This document shows positions 8,980 through 18,805 of a DNA stretch of 64,000 bases, one piece after another. How positions within the stretch are numbered: the stretch's first letter is position 1; every line of letters begins with the position of its first letter. Source of the stretch: Flavobacterium hibisci (GTDB lineage Bacteria > Bacteroidota > Bacteroidia > Flavobacteriales > Flavobacteriaceae); assembly GCF_020026925.1 (NCBI RefSeq), contig NZ_JAIQDW010000017.1, forward strand, positions 35,999 to 99,998. Direction: 5' to 3'. The position numbers were made by a program, and so were the translations under genes. The notes under the pieces are model-generated. The model ran no database searches, was not told the origin of the DNA, and worked only from the letters and a program-made list of their open reading frames with translations.

Positions 8980-9972
8980 TTATAATTTAGGATTCCAGTT
9001 ACCCAATACTTTATTCAAAGTATATTTTTTTAGATCTGCTTTTTTCAATTGATGCGACCATGCTGCTCTTTTAGAAAGGTCTTTAGCTCCTTCACCTTTG
9101 CTTCCTAATTCAGCATAATAAACCGTTTTTTCCTTGTCTGGAAAGTTCTTATCTCCTTTCCATGGATTCCATCCTTCATGAACTATATGCGAACCTAATT
9201 CTGTATTGATAAATACCGTTTTCGCAAAAGGCCTCCACGGACGCCCCAGAAAAACCTTATCAACCGTATTGTCTTTTGCAGTAAGTTTACAATCCACAAA
9301 TACAAATCCGTATGTATCTTCCTTAGTTGTGGAGGCTGCGGTAACATACGAATTGCTTAAACTTTCGATAGTGCAATTATAAAAATATGCAGTTGCAGCA
9401 CCAAAAATAAAATCGGTTGTACCGTTGATATAACAGTTTTCTAAATAATTACGGGTTCCGCCTTTTGCTAAATACAAAGTATCCTGATTTCCTAAAATGG
9501 AGCAGTTTTTTACATAAATCCTGTCACCTTCAGTATGCAAGGCCACTGCCTGACCTACTTTACCAGCTGTATTTTCTACAGTGAGATTTTCTACTGAACA
9601 GTCATTTCCCTGAACTAACAAAGTATAAGACGTATAAGTACTAAATTTTGGATCTCCCGTAACGTCAATTCCTCTGAAAGGTTTTCCGGAATAATCATTG
9701 TATGAAATAATTGTCTTTTCTCTGTCTGAGCCTTTTAACGTAATATTTCTTTTGAAAGCCGGGATTACTACTTTTTCATTATAAATTCCGGACTTGATCG
9801 TAATAACAACCCGCTTTTCGGCGTGGTCTCTTACTTTATTAATAGCTTCCTGAATAGTTTTGAAATCTCCGGAACCATCCTGTGCGACAGTTAATTCAAA
9901 CCGGTTATCAGTTGTTTGTGCAGATGATTTTAAAGCTATTAATGCTAAAAATAAGGTAACGATATATTTCAT
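8980..9972 (-). CDS. Pectinesterase (CE8)
   Basis: Removes methyl esters from homogalacturonan so that lyases and polygalacturonase can act. It is 330 residues with a signal peptide (YIVTLFLALIALKSSAQ). CE8 marks in order: VAQDGSGDFKTIQEAI (about 30-44), GNQDTLYL (161-168) with the first catalytic Asp, GTTDFIFGAA (184-193) with the nucleophile Asp, and LGRPWRPFAKTVF (242-254) with the substrate-binding Arg and Trp. The length fits a single catalytic domain and no lipid anchor is seen, so it is probably periplasmic. It is the last gene of the long minus-strand enzyme block. A second CE8 gene lies at 60766-61869. Confidence 0.95.
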   Translation of the reverse strand: MKYIVTLFLALIALKSSAQTTDNRFELTVAQDGSGDFKTIQEAINKVRDHAEKRVVITIKSGIYNEKVVIPAFKRNITLKGSDREKTIISYNDYSGKPFRGIDVTGDPKFSTYTSYTLLVQGNDCSVENLTVENTAGKVGQAVALHTEGDRIYVKNCSILGNQDTLYLAKGGTRNYLENCYINGTTDFIFGAATAYFYNCTIESLSNSYVTAASTTKEDTYGFVFVDCKLTAKDNTVDKVFLGRPWRPFAKTVFINTELGSHIVHEGWNPWKGDKNFPDKEKTVYYAELGSKGEGAKDLSKRAAWSHQLKKADLKKYTLNKVLGNWNPKL

Positions 9973-9995
9973 AGTTGATGGATTTTTAAATTACA

Positions 9996-10059
9996 TAAGT
10001 CATATAAGGTACTAAGTTTAGAAATTATTTTTCTCTTGCTTAAAACCTTATATGACTTA
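9996..10059. repeat. Intergenic inverted repeat, 15-bp arms
   Basis: TAAGTCATATAAGGT at 9996-10010 and its perfect complement at 10045-10059, in the gap between the GH127 and CE8 genes. Possible transcript-processing or partial termination hairpin. Confidence 0.6.
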
Positions 10060-10079
10060 CATGGTAAATGCAAATTATT

Positions 10080-12101
10080 TTAATGTGAAAGCCAGACAGA
10101 CATTTCGCCCTTACCATGATTTCCCCACGCAAAATACGGAATTAATTTCACAGTAAACTCTTTGCTATCTTTTGCCGAAAGCGGTTTGTAAAGCTTTTTA
10201 TTCCATGAAGTATCATTATTGATGGATGAACTGGCCGTTATACTTAGCAATTGTCTGTCCTTAATTTTGATAAAATCTGTCGTGAATTTAGAATTGACAT
10301 CCAAAACTACTTCGTTGATACTTGCATTCTCAGGAAGCTGATCCGATTCTAGGCAATAAACAATCGGGCCTCTTTTTACAGCCACCTGATTTTTCACTTC
10401 TTCTACTAATGGATTCGCCTGCATCAATTCAACCGGCATCGGAATATTCAATTCGATCACATCGCCTTTTTTCCATTTTTGCACTATTTTTTGGTAGGAT
10501 CCTGAAGTTATAGCCTCGTTGATTTTTTTTCCATTTAATGAAATAGTTGTCCCCTGACTCCAGCCCGGTATTCTCAATAAAAAAGCATAAACATCTTTTG
10601 GAGCTTTTACGATTTTCAACGTAACTTTTCCATCCCAGGGATAATTGGTCTGTTGTTCGATTTCAATTTTTTCTCCTGCAAGTGTCGTTGAACTCAGGTT
10701 ATTGCTTCCGTATAAATTCACATATAAACCTTCTTTCGAAAAGTTGTAAGCGTAATTACTCACCTCAGCAATCGTTCTGGTCACGTTCGGGGCACAACAA
10801 TTGGATAACGCAATATAGCCTTCGCGTTCTTTGCTCCATCTTTGTTTGAAAGGCAAATCTTTAGAAACATTCAGCGGATTATTATAAAAGAATTTTTTTC
10901 CTTCCAAATCAATTCCCGAAAGAACACTATTATATAATGCCAATTCTACAATATCCGCATATTTGGCATCACCTGTAATCTGAAGCATTCTCCAGTTCCA
11001 TAACACGTTTCCAATATTAGCACAAGTTTCAGTATGAGCCGTTGCATTTGGCAGTTGAAAAGGTCTTCCGTATGCCTGATGAATTTTCTGAACATCAGTT
11101 GGATTGTACGAAGTTCCATCTGGCGAAACCCCGTCATATAAAGAACCGCAAGCTCCTGTGATGTACATTTTTCTATATGTTACATCATCCCAAATTGATT
11201 CTAAATTATCCAGTAATTTTTTCTCTCCGGTTTCAGCATATAAATCGGCTACACCTGCGTACAGATAATTCGCTCTAACGGCGTGACCCATTGCAGTTGT
11301 CTGTTGTCTGAACGGAATCCTGTCCTGATTGTCATCGGTTCCATCTTCGGTAGTTCCTCTGATATCGATTAAATTATTCGCCAATTCCAGATATTTTGGA
11401 TTTTTCGTGGTACGGTACATTTCGACAATTCCCATATAATGCGAAGGGCAAATCGCATTTCGCGCTAATTCCGGCGATGCTTTTTTATAGAAATCATATA
11501 AAAAATCAGCAACACCTTTTGCAATATTCAGAAAATTCGTTTTCCCTGTAGCTCGATAATGAATACAGGCTGCCGTCATCAAATGTCCCATGTTGTATTT
11601 CTCAAAACCCAGTTGTTTTTTAACTTCTTCAGGTCCAAGCGTTCCCCAGCGTTCATCAATCAAAACCGGTGTATGCAGGTAGCCGTCTTTTCGCTGCGCT
11701 TTCGCAAAAAGAGCAATAGCTTTATCCATTTCGGCATCCAGCTTTTTATCTTTTGTAACGGCATAAGTCGCAGCCATTCCTTCAAAAATTTTATAAAAAT
11801 CACCATCATGAAAAGAAGGTCCTTTGAAAGTTCCTTTGCTTATTCCGGCAGCAATTTCGAAGTTTTTGTATGCATGGGAAACCTCATCGTTGTGATACAA
11901 GTCCCACATGTAAGGAAGCGTATTTTTGGTTTCTACATCAAATTGTTCTTTCCAGAAGCCACTGGTCCATTTTACATCCTGTAAACCTACACTCTGCAAT
12001 TTAGAATAAGGACTTTCTGAATTGGCGACCAGACCTTTGTTTTGTGCTATAAAAGCAGTTGAAAAAAGGATTGATGATAATACGATGATTTGCTTTTTCA
12101 T
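10080..12101 (-). CDS. GH127-like beta-L-arabinofuranosidase (DUF1680)
   Basis: Probable exo-hydrolase for beta-L-arabinofuranose or related side-chain sugars of pectin. It is 673 residues with a signal peptide (IIVLSSILFSTAFIAQ). The (alpha/alpha)6 barrel shows LQSVGLQDVKWTSGFWKEQF near the N terminus, GHAVRANYLYAGVADLYAET (about 272-291), HTETCANIGNVLWNWRML and SNCCAPNVTRTIAEV (about 432-446). In the characterised GH127 enzyme a Glu and three Cys bind zinc and one Cys is the nucleophile; ETCAN and the CC pair here fit that pattern. The C-terminal 200 residues are beta-rich. GH146, a related family, cannot be excluded. It lies between a PL1 lyase and a pectinesterase on the same strand. Confidence 0.85.
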   Translation of the reverse strand: MKKQIIVLSSILFSTAFIAQNKGLVANSESPYSKLQSVGLQDVKWTSGFWKEQFDVETKNTLPYMWDLYHNDEVSHAYKNFEIAAGISKGTFKGPSFHDGDFYKIFEGMAATYAVTKDKKLDAEMDKAIALFAKAQRKDGYLHTPVLIDERWGTLGPEEVKKQLGFEKYNMGHLMTAACIHYRATGKTNFLNIAKGVADFLYDFYKKASPELARNAICPSHYMGIVEMYRTTKNPKYLELANNLIDIRGTTEDGTDDNQDRIPFRQQTTAMGHAVRANYLYAGVADLYAETGEKKLLDNLESIWDDVTYRKMYITGACGSLYDGVSPDGTSYNPTDVQKIHQAYGRPFQLPNATAHTETCANIGNVLWNWRMLQITGDAKYADIVELALYNSVLSGIDLEGKKFFYNNPLNVSKDLPFKQRWSKEREGYIALSNCCAPNVTRTIAEVSNYAYNFSKEGLYVNLYGSNNLSSTTLAGEKIEIEQQTNYPWDGKVTLKIVKAPKDVYAFLLRIPGWSQGTTISLNGKKINEAITSGSYQKIVQKWKKGDVIELNIPMPVELMQANPLVEEVKNQVAVKRGPIVYCLESDQLPENASINEVVLDVNSKFTTDFIKIKDRQLLSITASSSINNDTSWNKKLYKPLSAKDSKEFTVKLIPYFAWGNHGKGEMSVWLSH

Positions 12102-12124
12102 TTTTTATATTTAAAAAAATTTCA

Positions 12125-12183
12125 ACCGAAAATTCGCAAATTATAAATATTGAGTTTGCTCAAATAATTTGCGAATTTGCGGT
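12125..12183. repeat. Intergenic inverted repeat, 20-bp arms
   Basis: Arms at 12125-12144 and 12164-12183 are complementary apart from one mismatch (core AATTCGCAAATTAT). It fills the gap between the 821-residue lyase and GH127. Confidence 0.6.
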
Positions 12184-12189
12184 AAATTA

Positions 12190-14655
12190 TTATTTCACAA
12201 AGAAATTAATCGTTCTGCTCATTGTATCCCCATCAGCATCTTTAACTGTCAGGACAAAAGATGCCAATCCTGATTCAATAGGCGTAAACTGAACTTCTTT
12301 TCCTTTTAAGATTACTCGTCCATTAGTGAGATCCGAAAACGTAAATACAGGACTTGCTTCGTATGCTTTAAAATAATCTGCAGCATTTAAAACAGTTTGC
12401 TCTCCAGATTTCACAAAGAAATGCGGCTGTGTGATCCAGTCTAAATAATTATCTAATTGTGTAAATCCGTCTTCGTCTAAATCTGCATTAGCATCTGAAA
12501 AATCTCCCGGTTTTGAATTTTCATTTAAACCAAATGCTTTCTCCCACCAGTCTGGCAAACCATCATGATCGGTATCCCAGTCTGCCGGACGGGTTTCTGA
12601 TGGGAAGTTTGGCCATCCTCCTGCATCTTCCTCATTATCAATCATTCCGCCAAGACCGCTTTTGCTTCCTTTATACGTAAAAGTCCCTTTTAAAGTCTCC
12701 TCTACAATTCGGTTATCATGCTTATCAAAAAATGGCTGATTCGCACCAACATCTGAAAGTACATTTTTATACGCTCCTTTTGCTGACTGAGTATTTACAT
12801 AAGACTCGAAGAAAGGTTTATCTACAAATGTCTCATAGTCTACTTTATCGTTATTGGTAATGGTTCTTTTTCTGCCTTTTTCCTGAGATTTCTCATCAAA
12901 ATAACCCGGCATTACATTGCCGTCAAAGAAATAACGCTGCATTCCTTTTCCAACACCTTCATGCTGTGCATTAAGTGCTACGAAAATTCCTGTTGAAGCG
13001 CCCGGTTTATAGAAATTATTCACAAAATTAACTTCATTTGCTCCGCCGTCAGTAGTTCTTTTACCCCAGTTGTAAACTACATTGTTTCTAATATCAAGTC
13101 TTCCTGTATAAAAGCCGTCACCACTTAAACCACCGCCAATACTCCAGTTTCTCCCGTAATTATGTGCCAGTAAATTGTGGTGAAAACTTCCGATATCACC
13201 ACCAATCGTTGCTGCATAACCGTGCATTTTTCCGGCTTCGTATTTATCGTGTCCGGCTACATTTAAAGCTTCTGAAATTAAAGTTCGTTGCAATGTGATA
13301 TGATGAGCGCCACGCGAACTAAACGATTCATCAATGGTCCAGCTAATTGAACAGTGGTCTATGATACTGTAATCTGCACCCGTTAATCCCATACCATCAA
13401 AAGTAGTTCCGCCTCCGATTCTTACTTTTAAAAATCGAATTACACCATCATTTCCCGTTAAACCAATAGGTGCACGGCTAATCGTAATTCCTTCGCCAGG
13501 GGCTGTCTGTCCTGCAATAGTAATATAGGGCTGATTGACCACTAACCTTGATTTCAACTGAATATTCCCAGAAACATTAAACACAATAGTTCTCGGTCCA
13601 ATTTGCTGATCAACAGCGTCACGTAAACTTCCAGGCCCGTCGTCGTTAAGGTTGGTTACTTCAACCACTTTTCCGCCACGGCCCCCAACGGCAAAACGCC
13701 CGTAACCTTCTGCTCCCGGAAAAGCCAATTGAGCCGGTTTGAATGACCATACATTTCCTAAAGTAACATTTCCTTTAGCATCTACTTCATCAACACGCCA
13801 ATAATACGTTGAACCACTGTATAAATCAGCAACCGAAAATGTTCTGTCTGTTAATTTTCCTTTGAATTCTTTTGAAGATTCAGTGGCATTGGCAACAGCA
13901 TTTTTATCTTCGCCAAAAAACAATTTATGTGCTACAGCATTTTTTGAAGCATCCCATTCCAGCAAGAACTTTTTGTCAGTTGTCACAACATGCTCATTTG
14001 CATTTTCCGGTTTTGGAGAACGTGCCTGATTCATTAAGTTTGGCGTATCGATTTCAAAACCATTAATCACAATCTGCTTTACAATATCAGGATTGATTGC
14101 AGGATCAATTTCAAAACGAACTACTACATCTTTTCCTTTTTCAGCATTGAAAGTGACATAAGCCATAGTAGCATCAATTTTTGCATTGGCTCTCTGACTT
14201 GCATTTACCGTTTCCTGAAGTTTTCCGTTTACGAAAATTCTTATCGGTGAGAAAGTTTTTCCGGTAATGACATCAAAAGCATTGTGAAAAGTTAAAAGCG
14301 TGTGTTTTCCTGGCTTTAACCCGCTAATTTTCATTTCCAGATTTTCAGCTGTAACTAGTCCGTCAGCGCCTAATCTATTGTAAAAAGGTGCGTTCATACC
14401 TACTTTATACCATTTCGAACTGAAGTTGCCTTTCAGTTTAAATGTCACACCGTTAAACGTTTTTTGGTCTTCTTTCATTTCATTTACCACCCATGAATCA
14501 TAACCTGGGGCATGGACTTCTTCTAGTCTTCTCTGGAAAAAATCAAAATCGACCTTTACAATTTGTTTTTCAGTTGTTTTCCCAACCGATTGTGCCTGTA
14601 CATTTGCTGATAAAAGTGTTGCCAAAACAGCAGCACTTACTAATTTTTTAATCAT
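12190..14655 (-). CDS. Multidomain PL1-type pectate lyase
   Basis: A large (821 residue) secreted lyase. Signal peptide VSAAVLATLLSANVQAQ. Residues 30-205 look like a malectin/CBM-type beta-sandwich (LKPGKHTLLTFHNAF, IRIFVNGKLQETV). Residues 215-305 form a fibronectin-III-like domain (GSTYYWRVDEVDAKGNV). From about residue 310 the PL1 beta-helix begins: AFPGAEGYGRFAVGGRGGKV, DDGPGSLRDAV, ITIAGQTAPGEGITI, IIDHCSISWTIDESFS. Residues 690-730 contain TSP3-like Asp loops (DTDHDGLPDWWEKAFGL, DANADLDEDGFTQLDNYLDW). The last 80 residues are a cadherin-like domain (FTFSDLTNGRVILKG...). No T9SS tail. It should cleave pectate; the extra domains suggest binding to insoluble or branched pectin. Subfamily is uncertain. 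Confidence 0.87.
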   Translation of the reverse strand: MIKKLVSAAVLATLLSANVQAQSVGKTTEKQIVKVDFDFFQRRLEEVHAPGYDSWVVNEMKEDQKTFNGVTFKLKGNFSSKWYKVGMNAPFYNRLGADGLVTAENLEMKISGLKPGKHTLLTFHNAFDVITGKTFSPIRIFVNGKLQETVNASQRANAKIDATMAYVTFNAEKGKDVVVRFEIDPAINPDIVKQIVINGFEIDTPNLMNQARSPKPENANEHVVTTDKKFLLEWDASKNAVAHKLFFGEDKNAVANATESSKEFKGKLTDRTFSVADLYSGSTYYWRVDEVDAKGNVTLGNVWSFKPAQLAFPGAEGYGRFAVGGRGGKVVEVTNLNDDGPGSLRDAVDQQIGPRTIVFNVSGNIQLKSRLVVNQPYITIAGQTAPGEGITISRAPIGLTGNDGVIRFLKVRIGGGTTFDGMGLTGADYSIIDHCSISWTIDESFSSRGAHHITLQRTLISEALNVAGHDKYEAGKMHGYAATIGGDIGSFHHNLLAHNYGRNWSIGGGLSGDGFYTGRLDIRNNVVYNWGKRTTDGGANEVNFVNNFYKPGASTGIFVALNAQHEGVGKGMQRYFFDGNVMPGYFDEKSQEKGRKRTITNNDKVDYETFVDKPFFESYVNTQSAKGAYKNVLSDVGANQPFFDKHDNRIVEETLKGTFTYKGSKSGLGGMIDNEEDAGGWPNFPSETRPADWDTDHDGLPDWWEKAFGLNENSKPGDFSDANADLDEDGFTQLDNYLDWITQPHFFVKSGEQTVLNAADYFKAYEASPVFTFSDLTNGRVILKGKEVQFTPIESGLASFVLTVKDADGDTMSRTINFFVK

Positions 14656-14670
14656 TTTAATTGGTAATAG

Positions 14671-16998
14671 TTAGTTTAATTTTTTCTTTTCTTCTGTTGA
14701 AATCCCTAACAGATTAATAATGTCTTTTTTTCTTTCTTCCGGAATTACTTTTAAAACCTTTACTTCTCCATTAATCAGCTCGGCTTCAATTGTTGTATTT
14801 TGTTTGGCATGTAACTTAAAATGAACATTCCATTCTTTGGGCCAGGCCGGAAAAAGATAGATTTTTCCATCAGCTTCCTGCAAAAGCATTTCCTGCATCC
14901 CAATCATTCCCGAACCGCCCCAGTTATGATCCGGAACCCAGTCAAATCCGGGACCCCAAAATGCCGGAAAACGTGTTTCTGAATTAGCCATTTTTAGCAG
15001 ATTATATTTCATTGCTTCTTCTGTCAAACCTAAACGGGCTGCGAAAATATTATCCTGTTTCCAACCGATGTGACTTCTGAATTTTAAAGCATCAGGATCG
15101 TATTTCCATGTATTCAAAGCCGTTTCTAAATCAGGTTTTCCAATTCCAAAAATTCCCCAAGGATAAACGGGATACAATTGCGGTATTTCAGTATTGTTAA
15201 CCCGCTCCCATGTTTTAGCAGGAAGCAACATTTTATGATTTTCAATCTGCCCAAAATTCAAAGGCGGAATTCTATTTTGAAATGCTTTTAAATATTCAAC
15301 ATCTTCTTTTGACAATTCATTCGCCGAAAGGTTTAAAAGGCTTTCTGTAATAACTTGCAAAGCCGAAATCGTGCTATTTGAATTATTCGTCATTTTATAC
15401 GTTTCAGCCGCTGAACCTGGAAAAAGAACCAATTTTCCGTTTCCATCTAGTGCTTTTCTTCCTCTTTGTTTCGCTAAATATTGGTAATGTTCATCAAAAA
15501 ATCGAAGACAACTAATTATAAATGAATTGTATTTCTGAATGTCTTCTTTAGCATATTCTTTCTGCTGCAACATCATTTGACAGAATTCTAAAACAGTGTC
15601 CCATTCGTATTCCAGCCAGGCATTGTATTCCATTCCCGGATCGTAATCGGCAGGACGTTTCCATTCGTATTCTGCCGGATTTGGCAATCCGAAATTTTCT
15701 AATTGTTCTGTGAACGATGCTCCGTTGTGTTTCCAATATACTTTACTTCGTAATTCGGCATTTTTTTGAAGACTTACATAATAATCCAATTGCGATTTCA
15801 TCATATCAAAATCACCACTTTTTACCATCGGAAAATAAACCAATCGCTGGTTTTGAGCCGTCATCGTTCCACCTCCCCAATTTCTAAAATCGGGTGTAAA
15901 ATTTAAGTCTTTATTCGTATGAACAGGATCAACTGTAAACAATCCACCATTGAATTTCGTTGGATATTTCCCATACGCATTACATCCTAACATGTATCGA
16001 AACAACTGATAATTCTGTCCGATTTGATAAACCGAATCTTTCTCAATCGATTGATTTTTTTGTATAAAAATAAAACTGCGGTTCCAGAAATTATTCCACC
16101 ATTTTATCGTGTTTTTTTCTACTTGTTTTGCTGTATTTTTATTTTCAGCAATCAAACTTTTCAATCCATTATTCCAAGTTGAAAAATCAGATTGATTGGT
16201 GTTTAAATAAATTTCTAGCGAATGTTTTTTTGAAGGTTTTACGCTCGTTAAATTAAAACCTTTAAAATCGGTATCCTGATATTTTCCTAAATAAGTTCCA
16301 TCCGGTTTTAGGTTATCACCTTTCATGAATCCGCCGAAAGTTAGATTGGCAATCGGATTCATCATTTGGTCTTTAACTGATTCCATTTTCTGTTGTTTTA
16401 CAGCAACATCGAAAACGGTTTGTTCACGATTTCGGTGATAAAATTTAAGTCCGTTATTTTCAAAAGCAATCGAATCTTTAAAATTGACAAGATCCCCTTG
16501 AGGCGCCCATTTATAGGAATTGGCATTATTTTCTTTTCCTTTTGAAATACGGTTTTGATGACGCCAACTTTCGTAAGAAGCCGTCATTTGCAGTGGATTT
16601 TTACTTTCCAAATCGACATGGATAATCGGTTTGAAAACATCGACCCAAAGTTTGATTTTGGTATCATTTTGGCCAACCAAAATATAACCATCTTTGAGTT
16701 TTAACTCCTGATGAAAACCTGCTGCCCCCTCAAACGGATTTGGCGTTAAAGTCACTTTTACTCTTCCTAATTTCAATAAAGTATTATGTTCGTCAAAAGT
16801 ACCGCTTCGCGAAAAATAGAAATACAAATCTCCTTTCTCCACCCAGACATTCATACCAATATCACCGCCTCCCAATGGCATAGATTCGGATGAATTTGTG
16901 CTTTGTGTTGTCCATACTTGATTGTAATTTTCAAGCGTTGGAATCTGCGCTTTAAGGCAAAGCGTAGTGAAGAGAAATATGTATTTTATGTATTTCAT
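14671..16998 (-). CDS. DUF5703-type (alpha/alpha)6-barrel protein, probable glycosidase
   Basis: A secreted protein of 775 residues (signal peptide KYIFLFTTLCLKAQ). The opening SMPLGGGDIGMNVWVEKGDL followed by YFYFSRSGTFDEHNTLLKLG is characteristic, as I recall, of DUF5703, whose architecture (N-terminal beta-sandwich, linker, helical barrel) parallels GH95-type fucosidases. The barrel half holds FTPDFRNWGGGTMTAQNQRL, PAEYEWKRPADYDPGMEYNA and GPGFDWVPDHNWGGSGMIGM; the last 60 residues form a small beta-domain. Acidic candidates are visible but the catalytic pair cannot be named. It lies between the SASA esterase and a PL1 lyase, so a side-chain hydrolase acting on pectin is inferred. A GH95-like alpha-L-fucosidase or galactosidase activity is possible but unproven. 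Confidence 0.68.
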   Translation of the reverse strand: MKYIKYIFLFTTLCLKAQIPTLENYNQVWTTQSTNSSESMPLGGGDIGMNVWVEKGDLYFYFSRSGTFDEHNTLLKLGRVKVTLTPNPFEGAAGFHQELKLKDGYILVGQNDTKIKLWVDVFKPIIHVDLESKNPLQMTASYESWRHQNRISKGKENNANSYKWAPQGDLVNFKDSIAFENNGLKFYHRNREQTVFDVAVKQQKMESVKDQMMNPIANLTFGGFMKGDNLKPDGTYLGKYQDTDFKGFNLTSVKPSKKHSLEIYLNTNQSDFSTWNNGLKSLIAENKNTAKQVEKNTIKWWNNFWNRSFIFIQKNQSIEKDSVYQIGQNYQLFRYMLGCNAYGKYPTKFNGGLFTVDPVHTNKDLNFTPDFRNWGGGTMTAQNQRLVYFPMVKSGDFDMMKSQLDYYVSLQKNAELRSKVYWKHNGASFTEQLENFGLPNPAEYEWKRPADYDPGMEYNAWLEYEWDTVLEFCQMMLQQKEYAKEDIQKYNSFIISCLRFFDEHYQYLAKQRGRKALDGNGKLVLFPGSAAETYKMTNNSNSTISALQVITESLLNLSANELSKEDVEYLKAFQNRIPPLNFGQIENHKMLLPAKTWERVNNTEIPQLYPVYPWGIFGIGKPDLETALNTWKYDPDALKFRSHIGWKQDNIFAARLGLTEEAMKYNLLKMANSETRFPAFWGPGFDWVPDHNWGGSGMIGMQEMLLQEADGKIYLFPAWPKEWNVHFKLHAKQNTTIEAELINGEVKVLKVIPEERKKDIINLLGISTEEKKKLN

Positions 16999-17007
16999 TT
17001 TTTAGCT

Positions 17008-17101
17008 CTCCTGCAAGGTTTTCAAAACCTTGTAGGTATTTATTTTTACACTTTTAAATTCTAAATCAGACACCTACAAGGTTTTAAAAACCTTGCAGGA
17101 G
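17008..17101. repeat. Nested inverted repeat, 30-bp arms
   Basis: The arms at 17008-17037 and 17072-17101 are almost perfectly complementary. Each arm also folds on itself (AAGGTTTT..AAAACCTT), so the element is a palindrome of palindromes. It fills the gap between the SASA esterase and DUF5703 genes. Confidence 0.65.
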
Positions 17102-17112
17102 CCTCATACGTA

Positions 17113-18537
17113 TTACCATTCATCGGTTCTAAACGAAGAAACCGGCAAACCTCCTCCGCTAAATAGTTCCGCTTTTGCGAAATCTTTCCATAAATAACGT
17201 ATTGCAACAGGTTTGGCAACTTTATCAGAAGTCAAAACCACCGATTTTCTTCTTACAACCGCTTTTGCAGGATAAAAAACTTTGTCTTCGCCTGCTATTT
17301 CAAAACCTTCCACTTCTTTGTCATAAGACGTAATTCCGTTTTCAACATTATCAAAAGAAACAGTTACAGTACCGTCTTTTATTTCCATTGATTTGTATTT
17401 CGGACTTTCAAATTCGAAACCTTCAATTCCGTACGTTCTCGCCAAAGCCTGAAAAGCCAAACGGTTCCCCCCTTTTTCCTTGTCCATTGGATGAATGTTA
17501 TTTTCTTCCCCAACGTCCATTAAAACTGCCATTCCCGAATTTGGAATTTCTTTTGAAGCCTTAAACTGTGCTTCTCTCAAATAAGCAGAATTGTATTTTT
17601 CTACATAATCTTTTGGATGAAATGAAGCGTAGTTAAACGGTGCAATCTGAGCGAAATAAAAAGGAAATTCTCCTTGATTCCACATTGTTCTCCAACTGCT
17701 CACCATTTTTTTCATCAAAGCCGTATATTCATTTGCTCTTTCATAATTCGATTCTCCCTGATACCAAATACAGCCTTTTATTCCGTAACCAATAACAGGA
17801 GAAAGCATTCCGTTAAACAACGTTGTCGGAACTCTGTTTGGATCTTTTGCCAATTCTTCTTTTGTTGTCGGAATTTTAGCGCTGGCAAAATCTTTCAGCA
17901 TTTCCTGATTCATCCACGCTTCCATACTTGAACCTCCGTACGAAACGTGAATTAATCCAACCGGAACATTTAAAACTTCCTGTAAAAGCGATCCGAAATA
18001 CCAAGCCGTTGCGCTAAAATTTGAAGTTGATTTTGGAGAAGCTTCTTCCCATTTTCCATCAAAATCGTCTTTTGGTTCTAAAACCGTAGCACGTGGAACC
18101 GTAATTATACGAATGTTTTTATTGGTTGATCTCACAATAATTTCGTTTCCGTTTTTAACTGGCTGTCCCTGAAATCCTTTTAACGGCATTTCCATATTCG
18201 ATTGCCCTGAACAAAGCCAAACTTCGCCAACTAAAATGTTTTTAATGGTTACTTTTTCCGTTCCTTCTGTTACTTCAATTGTAAATGGTCCGCCTGCAAT
18301 TGGTGTTTGCAATGCTGTTTTCCATTTACCGGAAACATCGGCTTTTGTTTTGTAGATTTTGGAATTCCACGATGTTTTGATGGTAACATTTGCATTCTTT
18401 TCTGTCCAGCCCCAAATGGGTGCGTTCGATTTTTGCTGTAGCATCATATTGTTACTAAACAATGCAGGCATTTTGATTTTTGCATTGATTTGCAGGCTTG
18501 TTAGAACTACTAAAAAAGCAATAATTGATTTTTTCAT
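17113..18537 (-). CDS. Sialate O-acetylesterase-like (SASA, SGNH fold) pectin/rhamnogalacturonan esterase
   Basis: Secreted esterase of 474 residues, signal peptide SIIAFLVVLTSLQINAK. A beta-domain of about 100 residues (LFSNNMMLQQKSNAPIWGWT) comes first, then the SGNH core. The Ser motif is VWLCSGQSNMEMPL (about 105-118); the third block is CIWYQGESNYERANEY (about 254-269); ENNIHPMDKEKGGNRLA (about 344-360) holds the likely His. In a pectin locus it probably removes acetyl groups from galacturonate or rhamnose, letting the lyases and rhamnosidases work; sialate itself is an unlikely substrate here. It lies between GH106 and DUF5703 genes on the same strand. Confidence 0.88.
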   Translation of the reverse strand: MKKSIIAFLVVLTSLQINAKIKMPALFSNNMMLQQKSNAPIWGWTEKNANVTIKTSWNSKIYKTKADVSGKWKTALQTPIAGGPFTIEVTEGTEKVTIKNILVGEVWLCSGQSNMEMPLKGFQGQPVKNGNEIIVRSTNKNIRIITVPRATVLEPKDDFDGKWEEASPKSTSNFSATAWYFGSLLQEVLNVPVGLIHVSYGGSSMEAWMNQEMLKDFASAKIPTTKEELAKDPNRVPTTLFNGMLSPVIGYGIKGCIWYQGESNYERANEYTALMKKMVSSWRTMWNQGEFPFYFAQIAPFNYASFHPKDYVEKYNSAYLREAQFKASKEIPNSGMAVLMDVGEENNIHPMDKEKGGNRLAFQALARTYGIEGFEFESPKYKSMEIKDGTVTVSFDNVENGITSYDKEVEGFEIAGEDKVFYPAKAVVRRKSVVLTSDKVAKPVAIRYLWKDFAKAELFSGGGLPVSSFRTDEW

Positions 18538-18554
18538 TTTGATTTATTTTTTTA

Positions 18555-18796
18555 TTGCCACAGATTAAAGGATTATTTAATCATTAAAATCATTTAATCT
18601 GTGGCTAATTATGTTTTCTTTTTAATTGCCTCCAGTTTTAACTGGAGGTTACAAATGTTTTTCTTCATTGGGCTTTAGCCAAATTATTAGTTTGGCTAAA
18701 GCCCTTATCTTATATCTTTTTAAACCTCCAGTTAAAACTGGAGGCAATTCATTTTTTTCTTTTTCACAGATTAAATAATCCTTTAATCTGTGGCAA
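18555..18796. repeat. Three-layer nested palindromic repeat (copy 1)
   Basis: The outer arms 18555-18582 and 18769-18796 are complementary (28 bp, TTGCCACAGATTAAAGG...). The middle arms 18624-18650 and 18723-18749 are perfectly complementary, and each contains its own palindrome CCTCCAGTTTTAACTGGAGG. The inner arms 18670-18683 and 18691-18704 are GGGCTTTAGCCAAA and its complement. The middle and inner layers recur at 36352-36482, so this is a dispersed element rather than a gene-specific terminator. It occupies the 268-base gap between GH106 and the SASA esterase. Confidence 0.75.
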
Positions 18797-18805
18797 AAAA
18801 ATTAT

